This document shows positions 8,793 through 16,934 of a DNA stretch of 64,000 nucleotides, piece after piece. Below the pieces are notes generated by a model, which made no database searches, was not told the origin of the DNA, and was given only the letters and a program-made list of their open reading frames with translations. Made by a program: the position numbers and the translations under genes. Source of the stretch: Planctomycetaceae bacterium (GTDB taxonomy: Bacteria; Planctomycetota; Planctomycetia; Planctomycetales; Planctomycetaceae). The DNA lies in the NCBI GenBank assembly GCA_017795105.1, contig CP051247.1, forward strand, positions 2,604,001 through 2,668,000, in the 5' to 3' direction. Within the stretch, counting starts at the first letter, position 1, and every line of letters begins with the position of its first letter.

Positions 8793-10094
8793 TCAGCGAG
8801 CTGATGCACAGAATTTGTCCAGATCTTCGAAATAACGCGGGTACGTCTTGGCTGTACACCCTGGATCGGCGATCTCAATGCCCGGATGCTTCAATCCGAT
8901 CAGGCTGAAACTCATTGCCATGCGATGGTCGTCGTAAGTCTGAACGCAGGCCGGTTTGACCGGGCCGGGATGAATGGTGTACCCATCGTCGTGCTCGTCG
9001 GCCCGAATCCCGAGTCGCTTCAATTCCGTCACCACAGCCGCCACGCGGTCGGTTTCCTTGATTCGCATGTGAGCCACGTTGCGAATCCGTGTCGGACCTT
9101 CCGCAAACACGGCAACGGCTGCCAGTGTCTGGGCGGTATCGCTAATGGCATTCATGTCGACTTCGATTCCCTGCAAAGGGCCGCCTTTCAGCGTGATCGA
9201 CTGATCGTTCCAGGTCACCTGGCAGCCCATCTCTTCAAGCACGTCGACAAAGTGCACATCTCCCTGCATCGCGTTTCTGCTCAGGCCAGGGATCGTCACT
9301 TCTCCACCGGTAATGGCGGCTGCGGCGAAGAAATAGCTGGCCGCTGAGGCATCCGGCTCGATCAGATAGCTGCAGGCTTTGTAATGCTGCGGCTGAATTC
9401 GGTACGACTGCAGGTCCTCGGTTTCGACGTCGACGCCGAAGCGTTTCATCACATCAAGCGTCATTTCGATGTAAGGAATCGAGACGAGTTCGCCATCGAC
9501 GATAATCTCCAGCGGCTCCTTCGCATACGGAGCCGACATGAGCAGCCCGCTCAGATACTGACTCGACAGATTCCCGGCGATATGCACCTTGCCGCCGGGC
9601 AACCCGTTCCCCTGAATCGTAACGGGAGGACAATCGTTTCCGAGTGAACAACGCGCATCGATGCCGAGGCCGTTCAAAGCATTGACCAGATCGATAATCG
9701 GCCGCTCCCGCATCCGTTTGTTACCGTCGAGCGTAAACTCGCCATGCCCGCCTGCACACATCGCCGTCAGAAAACGGATACTGGTGCCGCTGTTTTCGAG
9801 CCAGAGTTCGGCCCCATCGACCGGGATCTTCCCGCCACAGCCAGAGATCGAGATGACGGAGTCGTCCTTTTTCTCCCATTCGATGCCGAGCCGCTGCAGG
9901 CTCTCGAGCATGACCCGCGTGTCGTCGCTGTCGAGTGTTCCCTGCAGCGTCGAAACACCATCCGCCAGGGCAGCCACGATCAGGGCCCGGTTCGTGATGC
10001 TTTTCGAGCCGGGAGGCACGATGCAGCCGTTAACCGGGCGGTTGACGGGCTGAATGGCAATCGAGTCGCTGCTGTGTATGTCTTTGCTGGTCAT
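8793..10094 (-). CDS. aroA: 3-phosphoshikimate 1-carboxyvinyltransferase (EPSP synthase)
   Basis: Sixth step of the shikimate pathway: joins shikimate-3-phosphate and phosphoenolpyruvate. 433 residues, the usual length. Motifs seen: PPGSKSITNRALIVAALADG (substrate-binding Lys-Ser), LENSGTSIRFLTAM, GNLSSQYLSGLLM, EPDASAASYFFAAA and DDHRMAMSFSLIGLK. The start at ATG 10094 (MTSKDIHSSDSIAIQ) fits homologues; there is no strong ribosome-binding site. Upstream in-frame codons to 10226 look non-coding. It is divergent from the small membrane protein at 10325. Confidence 0.95.
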   Translation of the reverse strand: MTSKDIHSSDSIAIQPVNRPVNGCIVPPGSKSITNRALIVAALADGVSTLQGTLDSDDTRVMLESLQRLGIEWEKKDDSVISISGCGGKIPVDGAELWLENSGTSIRFLTAMCAGGHGEFTLDGNKRMRERPIIDLVNALNGLGIDARCSLGNDCPPVTIQGNGLPGGKVHIAGNLSSQYLSGLLMSAPYAKEPLEIIVDGELVSIPYIEMTLDVMKRFGVDVETEDLQSYRIQPQHYKACSYLIEPDASAASYFFAAAAITGGEVTIPGLSRNAMQGDVHFVDVLEEMGCQVTWNDQSITLKGGPLQGIEVDMNAISDTAQTLAAVAVFAEGPTRIRNVAHMRIKETDRVAAVVTELKRLGIRADEHDDGYTIHPGPVKPACVQTYDDHRMAMSFSLIGLKHPGIEIADPGCTAKTYPRYFEDLDKFCASAR

Positions 10095-10324
10095 GATGTT
10101 ACTGCAATGAGGGGCGTCGGAGGATCGATCAGGTATCATAGGGAGCAGGCTGGCGTCTGACCAATGAAACCCGTCTTGTGGCATTTTCGGGTTTGTGAGA
10201 CACTTGTAAAGCATGCAATTTCGCACACTCGGGCATGGCTTCCTCGCCGCCCGAACGTGAGCTTCATACCCACGGAAGGGCCAGCCGATTCGGGCTTCCG
10301 CGGATTTCTCAAGGATGGGACAGG

Positions 10325-10630
10325 ATGACCAGACTGCTTGCCCTGTTCGCCGGCATTCTGCTTGGCGGACTGCTGATGTACTTCTCGTTCAGCTATCACA
10401 TCGTCACGACCGGGCAGAAGACCTACTACGTGCCGAAGACCAAAGCTCAGATGGCCGACTTCTATGTCGACATCCGCGAATGGAACCACCAGAACTGGGC
10501 CGAGCACCCCGAACTGGCCAACGCGATGATCAAAGCCGGCCATGGCGAACTGGTTCAGCGAAGCCTGACCGAAGAGCTTCTCGACTCGATCTTCAAGAAG
10601 GTCGGCGGCCAGACCCCGGTCCGCAAGTAA
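10325..10630 (+). CDS. small membrane-anchored protein of unknown function
   Basis: 101 residues. One N-terminal membrane segment (LLALFAGILLGGLLMYFSFSYH, ~3-24), then a soluble periplasmic-type domain with YVPKTKAQMADFYVDIREW and EHPELANAMIKAGHGELV. I do not recognise a family. AAGGATGGG lies just before ATG 10325; open codons upstream overlap the aroA leader and are unlikely to be translated. The gap to the DUF1570 lipoprotein gene is only 59 bases, so the two are probably one operon. Confidence 0.75.
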   Translation: MTRLLALFAGILLGGLLMYFSFSYHIVTTGQKTYYVPKTKAQMADFYVDIREWNHQNWAEHPELANAMIKAGHGELVQRSLTEELLDSIFKKVGGQTPVRK

Positions 10631-10689
10631 TCCCGCACACCCCGAGATCTTCCTCCGTCCCCTGCCCCGCAGCCAGCGAGCCCTCCGTG

Positions 10690-11520
10690 ATGCCCAGCGG
10701 TCAGAATTTCGAAGCCGGAACACTCTCCGTCCGCATCATCCGCGGGACGATGGCCTGTGCGCTCGCGCTGATCCTGACCGGCTGCAACGCCGGCACGTTC
10801 CGCGCGAACAACGACGATGTCCCCAATCGGTATCAGATCGAAACCGAAAGCATGATCCTGCACAGCGATGTGAAGCTGGATAAAGATCATGAGATCATTC
10901 AGAACCTGATGCAGCTTCGTCGCGACATCGGTCAGGTGCTCGAACTAAAGCTCGGCGAGAAACAGGTCGAGGTCTATCTGTTCAAGGATCAGGAGTCGTA
11001 CAACAAATGGCTGACCAATAACTATCCCGGACTCCCGCCGCGACGGGCCTATTTCATCGGCACCTCGCAGAGCCTTTGTGTTTACACAGTCTGGTCCGAT
11101 CGCGTTCTTGAAGACCTGCGACACGAATTCACTCACAGTGTTCTGCATGCTTCGCTGCCAAAGGTTCCGCTCTGGCTCGATGAAGGTCTGGCCGAGTACT
11201 TCGAACTGCCAACGGCTCCCGGCATTCCGCGAGCCGATTATCTGGCCGAACTCTCCGCCCTGCTCCGCAATGGCTGGCGGCCGAACCTGCAGCGACTCGA
11301 ACGACTCGAAGCGGTCGGCGAAATGCAGCGGCTCGACTACGCCGAGTCGTGGGCCTGGGTCCACTGGATGCTGCATAACAACACGCAAACTCGCTCGGCT
11401 CTGCTCGAATACGCCCACAACCCGGCTCTGGCCAGCACCCAGCCACTCATCCGCCGCCTGCAACGCGTCCACCCCAACGCCGAAACCGCCCTCATCCAAT
11501 GGATCGAAGCGGCCCGCTAG
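10690..11520 (+). CDS. DUF1570-type putative zinc metallopeptidase lipoprotein
   Basis: 276 residues. The N-terminal region has a positive stretch (VRIIRG), a hydrophobic run and a lipobox LTGC, so it is probably lipid-anchored after cleavage before Cys. The core shows LRHEFTHSVLHASL with an HEFTH (HExxH) zinc site, followed by PLWLDEGLAEYFE, whose Glu is the likely third ligand (gluzincin pattern, peptidase MA-like/DUF1570). The substrate is unknown. An alternative start at ATG 10750 would leave too short a signal peptide. The gene follows a small membrane protein in the same direction. Confidence 0.82.
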   Translation: MPSGQNFEAGTLSVRIIRGTMACALALILTGCNAGTFRANNDDVPNRYQIETESMILHSDVKLDKDHEIIQNLMQLRRDIGQVLELKLGEKQVEVYLFKDQESYNKWLTNNYPGLPPRRAYFIGTSQSLCVYTVWSDRVLEDLRHEFTHSVLHASLPKVPLWLDEGLAEYFELPTAPGIPRADYLAELSALLRNGWRPNLQRLERLEAVGEMQRLDYAESWAWVHWMLHNNTQTRSALLEYAHNPALASTQPLIRRLQRVHPNAETALIQWIEAAR

Positions 11521-11593
11521 AGCATGTTCATGCTTCCCTTGCAGACGAATGGACGCCCATCGCCTGCAAGGCTTGAGTTGCTCCTGCAATCGC

Positions 11594-11664
11594 CGGGTGC
11601 CACTGCTGGCTTGCCCAGCAGTGTACTTTCACCAACAACGTGTGCCACTGGCTCCGCCAGTGCC
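11594..11664. repeat. 'B' and 'C' palindromes
   Basis: B: GGGTGCCACTGCTGG-CTTG-CCCAGCAGTG at 11595-11623. C: GTGCCACTGGC-TCC-GCCAGTG at 11642-11662. The two share GTGCCACTG and a hairpin layout; both recur many times further right. Confidence 0.85.
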
Positions 11665-11754
11665 TCAAACGAACACAGACACCTGCTTCCAAAGTGACAC
11701 TTAATCCGCGTCCGCTCACAGGACCCTACTTCAGTTGACTCTTATCCAACGCTC

Positions 11755-12447
11755 ATGCCAAAACGTTCGCCTGCTAAAGCTGCCGTCACCTACTCCCCCG
11801 GTCCTTCAGAAAACACGATCCGTTCCCCCGAAGGCAGGGTCATCAAGATTCCGCAGGACTTTGAACTGCTTCCGCCTGGAGATGCCGGGCTGACCCGCCG
11901 CGTGAAGGCAGCTGGCGAGCATTACGTGGTCGCCGAGAAGCGAGGCCGCCGAACATTCTCGCGCGGCGTCTACGCACCGTCAGCCACGATCGCCCAGATC
12001 CGCAGCGACCTCGAAGCCGAGCGCTCCACTGACGCCTACGCCCGCAAGCAGGAAGCAAGTGCCCGCCGACGGGAAAAGGTGCAAACCGAATACGTCGAAG
12101 ACTTCCGCGGCTCCATCCTCGCCTATCTCGATTTCGCCCCGCAATACGCTGAGATGGCCGAACAACTGGCCGACGCCGTGACAGCTCACGCGACCCCCGT
12201 CGGCAGCGGCACCGTCGCCCGCACCAAACGCATCCCCATCGAAGACCGCGCCCGAGCAGCCGTCATCGCCTGGATGCGCCACCAGACCACCGGCTACGAC
12301 GACATGGTCATCCCCCGAGTCAAAGGCAAACGCCGCGAAGTCCGCCGCATGCTCGCCGAACGCTCCAAACGCCTATTAGCCAGATACCGCAAAGGTGAAC
12401 CCGCCGGGGCAGACTGCCCGTTGCAGAAGGCCCTCAGCCAGCGTTAA
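11755..12447 (+). CDS. DUF2293 domain protein
   Basis: 230 residues, strongly basic at both ends. The C-terminal ~80 residues (RIPIEDRARAAVIAWMRHQT, TGYDDMVIPRVKGKRREVRR) match DUF2293, a short helical domain in bacteria and fungi with no firm function. The N-terminal part (FELLPPGDAGLTRRVKAAGE, HYVVAEKRGRRTFSRGVYAP) resembles the extra N-terminal segment of bacterial DUF2293 proteins. No clear ribosome-binding site precedes ATG 11755. It is flanked by palindromes on both sides and seems monocistronic. Confidence 0.8.
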   Translation: MPKRSPAKAAVTYSPGPSENTIRSPEGRVIKIPQDFELLPPGDAGLTRRVKAAGEHYVVAEKRGRRTFSRGVYAPSATIAQIRSDLEAERSTDAYARKQEASARRREKVQTEYVEDFRGSILAYLDFAPQYAEMAEQLADAVTAHATPVGSGTVARTKRIPIEDRARAAVIAWMRHQTTGYDDMVIPRVKGKRREVRRMLAERSKRLLARYRKGEPAGADCPLQKALSQR

Positions 12448-12462
12448 CCGCAATCAGGAATC

Positions 12463-12493
12463 GGGTGCCATGCCCACGCCCGCGTGGGCATGC
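12463..12493. repeat. 'A' palindrome
   Basis: GGGTGCCATGCCCACGC-CC-GCGTGGGCATGC between two convergent genes; could act as a shared transcription end. Confidence 0.8.
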
Positions 12494-12505
12494 TTTGTCT
12501 TAAAC

Positions 12506-12859
12506 TCACCCGGCCGATCGATGTGAGGCAAAGAGTTCCAGAAGCCGATCGCACTTCTGCATGAGACGACGAAAATTCAAATTGCCCCGCAAACCTGTTT
12601 CAGATCGGTGATCATCAACGAACGCTAGTCCTTCCATTCGAATCTCTCTGCTGAGCACGGCGGCATCTGAAGAAATTAAACCTGCATGGAAGAGTCGGTC
12701 AAGATTCTCGTCGTGGAAGAAGGACAAAATACCGACCTCAAACTCTTCGAAGATGTTGTACTCGAAGTCGTCGTCATCGAGTGGCAGAATCGTTGAGGAA
12801 CACCGTTCCGCAGTATCGACGAGAAGCTCGAAAAGTTCACGATTTGAAATCGGCTTCAC
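12506..12859 (-). CDS. small acidic hypothetical protein
   Basis: 117 residues, acidic, no signal peptide or membrane segment. I chose the GTG at 12859 because AGGAGG lies 5 nt upstream, the best ribosome-binding site locally. Seen: ISNRELFELLVDTAERCSS, a run of four Asp, EEFEVGILSFFHDENLDRLF, LSREIRMEGLAFVDDHRS and a C-terminal LMQKCDRLLELF helix. Size and charge resemble small immunity-type proteins, but no toxin partner is adjacent, so no function is claimed. Confidence 0.6.
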   Translation of the reverse strand: MKPISNRELFELLVDTAERCSSTILPLDDDDFEYNIFEEFEVGILSFFHDENLDRLFHAGLISSDAAVLSREIRMEGLAFVDDHRSETGLRGNLNFRRLMQKCDRLLELFASHRSAG

Positions 12860-13405
12860 CTGACCCTCCTGTAGCGTTGGATGGCTGGGGATCAAATCTC
12901 CACACGCCCGTGTACTGTATGAAAATGTACTCGGTTCCTGGTCGGCAGTGAACTCCGGCGACCAAGCTGCTGTCCACACTACTGCTCCTTCGCAAACCTC
13001 GTTTCCTCACTGAGCCATTTTCAAATCCTGATGCTGGGTTTTCTCTGGAAAAACTTTACGCATCCGATGGATCTGAAACTTGCTGAGTACCATGCTTTGA
13101 AACCGCAGAACTACAGCACGCTCGAATCCTTCTCGTTCTATCAGACATCGACCTCCAGCGGCGTACGGGAACGTGCAGCGCCCTTTACTTTCTCCCGGGA
13201 ACGCGACGGCTGGATGGCCCGGAGGTCAACCTCCGGGCCATCCCTGGTGCGGATCCGCAAGACATAGCATGCCCACGCGAGCGTGGGCATGGCACCCGGC
13301 GTTGGTCGGTGCACGGCGCTTTCGCTCTGAATTGACATTTCTTCTGCAACTCAGGATCGTTGGGATCATTCTCCGATTCCGTTTCTTTCAGCCTGAGTCG
13401 CTTCC
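12860..13405. other. long intergenic region with palindromes
   Basis: No credible gene. It contains a perfect 32-bp palindrome (13212-13243, arms GGATGGCCCGGAGGT) and an A palindrome (13268-13297). The sulfatase promoter should lie in 13300-13400 but no clear consensus is visible. Confidence 0.6.
13212..13298. repeat. 'D'-like perfect palindrome plus 'A' palindrome
   Basis: 13212-13243: GGATGGCCCGGAGGT-CA-ACCTCCGGGCCATCC, fully self-complementary. 13268-13297: CATGCCCACGC-GA-GCGTGGGCATG followed by GCACCC. Confidence 0.85.
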
Positions 13406-14833
13406 ATGTCCGATCGTCCGAATATCATTTTTATCATCACGGATCAGCAGCGGTTTGACACCATCAATGCGCTCGGTTTCCCCTACATGGAGACGCCGCA
13501 TATGGATCGGCTGGTCAATGAGGGGACGACGTTTACCAACTGTTTCATCACGGCTGCTTCGTGTGCGCCCGCCCGGGCGAGTCTGTTTACTGGGTATTAT
13601 CCGCACACGACCGGCATCCTGAAGAACGCCGATCTCTGGCGGCGGTCGTGGATTGAGAAGCTGGCTCAGGCCGGGTATCGCTGCGTGAACGTCGGTAAAA
13701 TGCACAGCTATCCGTACGACACGCCGCTCGGGTTTCACGAACGCTACGTCGTCGAGAACAAGGACCGCTATCTCGAAGAGCGGTTCTACTTCGATGAATG
13801 GGACAAAGCCGTCCGCATCCGCGGGCATGTCAAGCAGCAGCGGGAACTCTACCGCCAGCGAGCCGATTACCGGCAGGCGCTGGGAGCCTTCGACTGGGAA
13901 CTGCCGGAGGATCTGCACAGTGATATGTTCGTCGGCGACATGGCCTGCTGGTGGCTCGAATCGAAGCCGCAGACCGAGCCGCTGTTTCTGGAAATCGGCT
14001 TCCCCGGCCCGCATCCGCCGTACGATCCGATTCCGCGATACACCGAATCGTATCTGAAGAAAGACCTGCCGCTGCTCGATGTCACGCAGGAAGAACTCGA
14101 CAATCAACCGGAGCCCTTCAAGGAACTCCGCCAGCACAATCAGGACATCGACCACGACTCGGTGGTGCTGGAGTTGAACCCCACGCCCGAACAGCGGCAC
14201 CGTCAGCGGGCCTACTACCTGGCCAACGTCACGATGATCGACGAGAAGATTGGGAAGATTCTCGAAACGCTCGACCGCAAGGGCTATCTCGAAAACTCGA
14301 TCGTCATCTTCACCTCCGACCACGGCGACTGCATGACCGATCACGGCCACAGTCAGAAATGGACGATGTACGACATCATCACCCGCATGCCGCTCATCGT
14401 CTGGTCCCCCGGCCGCATCCCCGCCGGCAAGCGGATCGAAGGCCTCTGCCAGCAGATGGACATCGGCCCGGCCATCCTCGAATGGGCCGGCGCGGAGGTC
14501 CCGAAAGGCCTCGAAGCGAAATCAATTGCCCCGGCTATCTCCGATCCCAACTGGCAGCCGCGAGATTATGTCTTCGCCGAACAGGCCCAGGACGGCATCC
14601 TCACCGGCACCCAGTTCATGACCATGGTCCGCAGCCCCGAATGGAAGCTCGTCCATTTCCTCGACGAACCCTGGGGCCAGCTCTTCGACCTCAAGCAGGA
14701 CCCGAACGAAATCAACAACCTCTGGAACAGCCCGGAGCACGTGGACAAGAAACGGGAACTCCTTGCCGTGCTGCGCGAATGGCGAATTCGCAGTGGGTAT
14801 CAAACCTCACAGTGGGCGGCCGAGTGGAGGTAA
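13406..14833 (+). CDS. formylglycine-dependent sulfatase
   Basis: 475 residues. RPNIIFIITDQQRFD carries the N-terminal metal-binding Asp, and SCAPARASLFTG holds the Cys53-Ala-Pro-Ala-Arg57 motif that formylglycine-generating enzyme converts to the catalytic residue. Later motifs: VGKMHSY, PHPPYDPIPRY, FTSDHGDCMTDHGHSQKWTMYD (metal-binding Asp/His) and the C-terminal KLVHFLDEPWGQLFDLKQDP. There is no signal peptide, which is unusual for planctomycete sulfatases acting on sulfated polysaccharides; a cytoplasmic role or late substrate step is inferred. The 'DQQRFDT' type also resembles choline-sulfatase and phosphonate-hydrolase branches. It is monocistronic, with palindromes on both sides. Confidence 0.92.
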   Translation: MSDRPNIIFIITDQQRFDTINALGFPYMETPHMDRLVNEGTTFTNCFITAASCAPARASLFTGYYPHTTGILKNADLWRRSWIEKLAQAGYRCVNVGKMHSYPYDTPLGFHERYVVENKDRYLEERFYFDEWDKAVRIRGHVKQQRELYRQRADYRQALGAFDWELPEDLHSDMFVGDMACWWLESKPQTEPLFLEIGFPGPHPPYDPIPRYTESYLKKDLPLLDVTQEELDNQPEPFKELRQHNQDIDHDSVVLELNPTPEQRHRQRAYYLANVTMIDEKIGKILETLDRKGYLENSIVIFTSDHGDCMTDHGHSQKWTMYDIITRMPLIVWSPGRIPAGKRIEGLCQQMDIGPAILEWAGAEVPKGLEAKSIAPAISDPNWQPRDYVFAEQAQDGILTGTQFMTMVRSPEWKLVHFLDEPWGQLFDLKQDPNEINNLWNSPEHVDKKRELLAVLREWRIRSGYQTSQWAAEWR

Positions 14834-14873
14834 GACAGAAACACTCCACCGCCGTGGACTTTTCCGGACGGGG

Positions 14874-15021
14874 TGCCATGCTCACATCGCGAAGCAGGGT
14901 GAGCATGCCGCTGTGCGTGGCTGCGGAGTGATGTTGAGGGAAGTGTCCGAGTAGGTCAGGCACCGCCTGACGAGCGAGCGAAGCGGGTCTGACCATGACC
15001 GTCAGGCAGTGCCTGACCTAC
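14874..15021. repeat. degenerate 'A' palindrome and 71-bp 'E' element copy 1
   Basis: 14874-14912: GGTGCCATGCTCAC...GTGAGCATGCC, a longer-loop variant of A. 14951-15021: GTAGGTCAGGCACCGCCTGA ... GTCAGGCAGTGCCTGACCTA, a 71-bp unit whose ends are inverted repeats and each end itself a palindrome. Copies at 15559-15630 and 16827-16896. Confidence 0.8.
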
Positions 15022-15057
15022 GAAACTTAACCAACGAAGCTTTTCGATTGGATTAGG

Positions 15058-15552
15058 ATGGAGTGCAAGAAAGTTGCCATCTACGTTTCTTCGGTACCGA
15101 CTTTTGTGGCGACGTCGCTAGAGATGAAAGAAGCGAACGAAACCAGAGCAGTTGCTGCGGAGCAGGACACTACGCGCTGCAAAGGACTAAGAATTCGGAG
15201 TGTCGATGCAGGTCGAGATTTCCTTGCATTACACCTGGAAAACGGTCGGACCTTCAGGATCTACTGCGACGGTGATTGGGTTCGTTGGGAGATAGCCGAC
15301 GGAGTTGCCCCCATTGGGCTTCGCGATGAAGAATCATGGGAGATCGAATTCGAACTCAACGATCGGGTGATTCGATACGGTTTCCCAAGAAGGATGTTGG
15401 TGGACCGATTGCCGGGTCGGTCGGTGAGGATGATCACTGTTTTAGGAAAGTGTTTGTTCCTCGCACTCGACTCGTTCCAGTACATGTTCGACTCATGTTT
15501 GGACACGGCAGATAACACATACGTATTGCTCTACAACGAAGAAAACGAGTGA
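15058..15552 (+). CDS. hypothetical protein between two E elements
   Basis: 164 residues if started at ATG 15058; ATG 15124 (MKEANETRAV) is an alternative. I do not recognise a family. The body alternates hydrophobic and charged residues as in a small beta-rich fold: FLALHLENGRTFRIYCDGDW, WEIEFELNDRVIRYGF and RMITVLGKCLFLALDSF. No signal peptide or membrane segment is clear. Base composition is lower in GC than its neighbours. The gene is bracketed by near-identical 71-bp E elements in the same orientation. Confidence 0.6.
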   Translation: MECKKVAIYVSSVPTFVATSLEMKEANETRAVAAEQDTTRCKGLRIRSVDAGRDFLALHLENGRTFRIYCDGDWVRWEIADGVAPIGLRDEESWEIEFELNDRVIRYGFPRRMLVDRLPGRSVRMITVLGKCLFLALDSFQYMFDSCLDTADNTYVLLYNEENE

Positions 15553-15558
15553 AGTCCG

Positions 15559-15700
15559 AGTAATTCAGGCACCGCCTGACGAACGCGAGAAGCGGGGCTG
15601 ATCATGACCGTCAGGCAGTGCCTGACCTACGAAACTGAGCCGGACGGAGGGATGGCCCGGAGGTTCACCTCCGGGTGACGAAGTCACAAGCAGCTGTCCG
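15559..15700. repeat. 'E' element copy 2 and 'D' two-hairpin variant
   Basis: 15559-15630 is an E copy; homology to copy 1 extends to the flanks (GTCCGAGTA on the left, CCTACGAAACT on the right). 15649-15700: GGATGGCCCGGAGGTTCACC/CTCCGGG, then GTGACGAAGTCAC and AAGCAGCTGTCCG, a D copy with a different but complementary first stem. The remainder to 15846 shows no gene. Confidence 0.8.
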
Positions 15701-15846
15701 TAGCGGCCCTCAAACAGTAGACACGCGGACCAGCAAACACGGCTTAATTCACATTGAGATTGAATGCATAAAGAACCGAAGTTCGTCAACGCCCGACCGC
15801 TTGTTGCTCCACAACCGGGAGTAAACCTCCCGTCCATCCAATGGGA

Positions 15847-16671
15847 CTACTGCTCGCTGTCGTAACCGCCGTATGGAGCTGGCTTGAAGCCTTCGACCAA
15901 GACGAAGTTCTTATCTTGGTCTGGTAGAAATCCCATGTCGTTGTGATCGATCAGTTTGGACAGGTAATCAGGTTCAACCTCAGCAGATAACGCGTTGACT
16001 TCCGCATTTACAACTGCGAAGAAATATTTTGATCGCTCGGAAGTCCCGAACGACTTCACGATGTCGACACCATCGAAGCCGATTCCCCCAGGCTTAGTCC
16101 AAGGAACGGCCTTTTCGCGGCCAACGTGAATGAAGATGGGCGTATTGGAGGTCCCTTCCTGACAGTCACGGATCCGAGGGGTCGCCAGTGACATGAGACC
16201 GTTGGGAGTAACTATCGCATGGAACCTAGTCTTTCCTTCGGCGGACTCCGGACCGCTGGCAAATATGCTGGGCATCTCGTCCACAAGCTTCAAGTTATGC
16301 TCGCTGTCCCACGGTTCATCAATTTTAAATCTCCCATATAGCTCCTGCTCCCCCATAAACGGGAGCATTCGTACTCTCCAACTAAGTTTTTCCCCAGTTT
16401 CCGAATCATTGGACACGGAGGGAAACTGCTGATGCTCGTCATGGTATCTTTGAAACGCCAGCACAAGTTCCTGCAAATGCTGGACAATGTGACGGTCTTC
16501 CTCTCGGACTGAACTCAACTCCTCTCTGGCCGCATTCTCTTCGATTTGCCGCGGAGTCAGCCCTTCGTCCTTAGGAGGACTGGACGGTTCGGAACACGAT
16601 AACGAATTGAGAAGAATCGCTGTAAGGACAGCTATTTGAACAAGTATCTTAGTCGAGAGAGAATCAAACAT
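15847..16671 (-). CDS. DUF1559-like lipoprotein
   Basis: 274 residues. The N-terminus is a lipoprotein signal (ILVQIAVLTAILLNSLSC, Cys about residue 26). The mature part has the planctomycete DUF1559 flavour without the usual prepilin start: helix with LQELVLAFQRYHDEHQQFPS, LSWRVRMLPFMGEQELYGRF, EPWDSEHNLKLVDEMP and a C-terminal DHNDMGFLPD. In this family such segments follow a pilin-like helix; here the helix is replaced by a lipid anchor. Function unknown. It lies between E elements 2 and 3. Confidence 0.75.
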   Translation of the reverse strand: MFDSLSTKILVQIAVLTAILLNSLSCSEPSSPPKDEGLTPRQIEENAAREELSSVREEDRHIVQHLQELVLAFQRYHDEHQQFPSVSNDSETGEKLSWRVRMLPFMGEQELYGRFKIDEPWDSEHNLKLVDEMPSIFASGPESAEGKTRFHAIVTPNGLMSLATPRIRDCQEGTSNTPIFIHVGREKAVPWTKPGGIGFDGVDIVKSFGTSERSKYFFAVVNAEVNALSAEVEPDYLSKLIDHNDMGFLPDQDKNFVLVEGFKPAPYGGYDSEQ

Positions 16672-16794
16672 ACGAGCACTTTATGGCGAGAAATAATGAT
16701 TGAATAACGTGTCCACGTAACACGCATTTCTAATACATTGCGGATAGAATTTTCACTGTTGGCATAGCGTTGTCAATCAATCAGTCGGCCTCCC

Positions 16795-16896
16795 CAATGG
16801 GTGCCCCTGGCGTCTCGCCAGTCCTGCAGGTCAGGCACCGCCTGACGCGGTTGCTTCGAGCCGTGTCGATTTCTCGTCAGGCAGTGCCTGACCTAC
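16795..16896. repeat. 'C' variant and 'E' element copy 3
   Basis: 16800-16823: GGTGCCCCTGGCGTCTCGCC... (degenerate C). 16827-16896: AGGTCAGGCACCGCCTGACG ... CGTCAGGCAGTGCCTGACCT, with a different middle from copies 1 and 2. Confidence 0.75.
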
Positions 16897-16934
16897 TCTT
16901 GCTGGACCATGCCTGATGGCGGACGGCTCCGGTC

